Of a stretch of 14,185 bases of DNA, positions 13,417 to 14,185 are shown piece after piece. Origin of the DNA: GCA-020348445 sp965372465 (GTDB lineage Archaea > Thermoplasmatota > Thermoplasmata > GCA-020350865); assembly GCA_965372465.1 (NCBI GenBank), contig CBDVCK010000067.1, positions 1 through 14,185 on the forward strand, in the 5' to 3' direction. The notes beneath the pieces are model-generated. The model had not been told where the DNA came from. It did no database searches and worked only from the letters and a program-made list of their open reading frames with translations. The position numbers and the translations under genes were made by a program. How positions within the stretch are numbered: position 1 is the first letter of the stretch; each line of letters begins with the position of its first letter.

Positions 13417-13515
13417 GAAAAAAGTTGATTGGGGTGGTGAGAAGGAAAATGAAGAAGGTGTGCATCCAAATTTGCCGAGAGGTCACCACCCCATAGAGGA
13501 GGTAAGAGCCCTAGT
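13417..13515 (-). ncRNA. Candidate small structured RNA with U-tract end
   Basis: On the minus strand, a TATA box at 13537-13546 predicts a start near 13515. The transcript would contain TGGGGTGGTGA (13493-13483 side) pairing perfectly with TCACCACCCCA (13440-13430 side) across a 42-base loop region, followed seven bases later by six T (13423-13418), the kind of U-tract that ends archaeal transcripts. Promoter, 11-bp stem and U-tract come in the right order and spacing only on this strand. It matches no RNA family I recognise: no C/D boxes or tRNA features are visible. Alternatively the inverted repeat is a protein-binding site. Confidence 0.35.
13430..13493. repeat. Perfect 11-bp inverted repeat with 42-base spacer
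   Basis: TGGGGTGGTGA at 13430-13440 is matched exactly by TCACCACCCCA at 13483-13493. The stem is GC-rich in an otherwise AT-rich intergenic region, which makes chance less likely. It could form an RNA hairpin or serve as two opposed protein sites. Confidence 0.75.
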
Positions 13516-13536
13516 TGAGTAAAATATCAAGGTGAG

Positions 13537-13546
13537 TTTATATAAA
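13537..13546. promoter_or_regulatory. Palindromic TATA box (TTTATATAAA)
   Basis: TTTATATAAA is a full palindrome and fits the archaeal TATA consensus on both strands. On the minus strand it would drive the candidate small RNA. On the plus strand it would give the phosphatase gene a leader of roughly 90 bases, in addition to that gene's closer TATA box. Confidence 0.45.
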
Positions 13547-13623
13547 CATATCGTGGTTATTACCGTTAAAACACCAAGTACCATTCACCAATATTCTTCT
13601 CACATTGTAATATAACATACACC

Positions 13624-13635
13624 AAATATATTTAT
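13624..13635 (+). promoter_or_regulatory. TATA box of the HAD phosphatase gene
   Basis: AAATATATTTAT is centred about 29 bases before ATG 13659. Transcription would begin within a few bases of the start codon, and no Shine-Dalgarno sequence is present upstream. A leaderless transcript, common in this kind of archaeon, is therefore expected. Confidence 0.5.
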
Positions 13636-13658
13636 CCAAAGACCACATTCTCTGCACA

Positions 13659-14185
13659 ATGATGGGCTTTAAAGCTGCACTTTTCGATTTGGATGGAACC
13701 ATGATCTATTCCAAGGGAGTCATAGGAAAGTGTATAAACGATACCCTCAACCATTTTGAAATACCGCCCTTTGAAAAGAAGGAAATGCACGAGCTGGTGG
13801 GCGTTCCTCTTGGCAGAGCCCTGGCCCTGAAAACCCCAAATTGGAAGCCTTTGATTACCTATTACAGGAAGCTGTATCTCTCCAGATTTATGAACGGAAC
13901 AAAGGTTTACGAGGGTATGATACCGATCCTGGATATGTTGAAACGTGATCAAAAGAAGGTAGGAGTCGTGACGTTGAAGAGCACATTTGTTGCCCAAGAG
14001 GTTATAAAAAGGTTGGAACTTGATGATTACATTGATGCAGTTTGTGGTGACGATGATGTTTCAGAGCTCAAACCATCCCCTGATCATATACACAGGGTTT
14101 GCAGGGCTTTGGATGTAAAATCCTGTGAGGGCGTTGTTATAGGCGATACCGTTATGGATATCACGGCTGGAAGAAAGGCCAACTG
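13659..14185 (+). CDS. HAD-superfamily phosphatase (phosphoglycolate phosphatase-like), 3' end cut by window
   Basis: The visible 175 residues show all four HAD motifs in order: motif I DLDGT (nucleophile Asp10 and Asp12), motif II Thr105 in VGVVTLKS, motif III Lys138 in ELKPSPD, and motif IV GDTVMDI (Asp163 and Asp167). The region between motif I and residue ~85 is helical, as in the C1-type cap of the phosphoglycolate phosphatase/beta-phosphoglucomutase group. The product should be a soluble Mg-dependent phosphate-monoester hydrolase; the substrate cannot be told. Two adjacent ATG codons (13659 and 13662) are possible starts, and the first suits the leaderless promoter at 13624-13635 slightly better. 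The frame remains open at the window end, where perhaps 40-50 residues are missing. It is transcribed away from the other genes. Confidence 0.9.
   Translation, partial: MMGFKAALFDLDGTMIYSKGVIGKCINDTLNHFEIPPFEKKEMHELVGVPLGRALALKTPNWKPLITYYRKLYLSRFMNGTKVYEGMIPILDMLKRDQKKVGVVTLKSTFVAQEVIKRLELDDYIDAVCGDDDVSELKPSPDHIHRVCRALDVKSCEGVVIGDTVMDITAGRKAN

Noticed and set aside
13632..13997. 121-codon minus-strand open frame opposite the phosphatase
   Set aside because: The plus strand encodes all four HAD motifs in order; the antisense frame has none and overlaps the phosphatase promoter.

Overview
The window looks archaeal, most likely an uncultured euryarchaeon of the Thermoplasmata/Thermoplasmatota kind. 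The evidence is TATA-like promoters with leaderless or very short leaders, a PEF-type archaeosortase sorting tail, very large Asn-glycosylation-rich surface repeats, a Ras-like GTPase beside a V4R protein, and Gly-Thr-Asn-Gly cytoplasmic repeats of a style I recall from Thermoplasmata proteins. The lineage is inferred from these traits, not from a marker gene.

Layout: 61-11733 (minus) is one uninterrupted gene for a 3,890-residue surface protein, which fills about 82% of the window. To its right, also on the minus strand, are a V4R-domain protein (11839-12336), a Ras-like small GTPase (12358-12864) and a small ribbon-helix-helix-like protein (12990-13265). A 393-base intergenic region (13266-13658) follows. 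It holds a TATA box, four AACATGTT-type palindromes, a long-range 11-bp stem that may belong to a small RNA, and a second TATA box. A HAD-superfamily phosphatase (13659 to the right edge, plus strand) is cut by the window end.

The giant protein reads, from the N-terminus: signal peptide; beta-sandwich module; CARDB-like domain; IDGxxxDW module; second copy of the first beta-sandwich; lamin-tail-like domain; more beta-sandwiches; seven ~105-residue Ig-like repeats; eight ~90-residue cadherin/He_PIG-like repeats; FN3-like domain; TM helix; ~240-residue cytoplasmic segment with a longin/roadblock-like fold pattern and GLTNG repeats; second TM helix; two tandem copies of an IDGxxxDW + SDDI module pair; PEF-CTERM-like tail.

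The most interesting idea is that this forms one signalling unit. The giant exoprotein loops back into the cytosol through a longin-like domain, a fold known to be a platform for small GTPases. The next two genes on the same strand encode a Ras-like GTPase lacking the usual switch II glutamine and a V4R (small-molecule or regulatory) protein. Adjacency and fold pattern support this; nothing in the sequence proves interaction.
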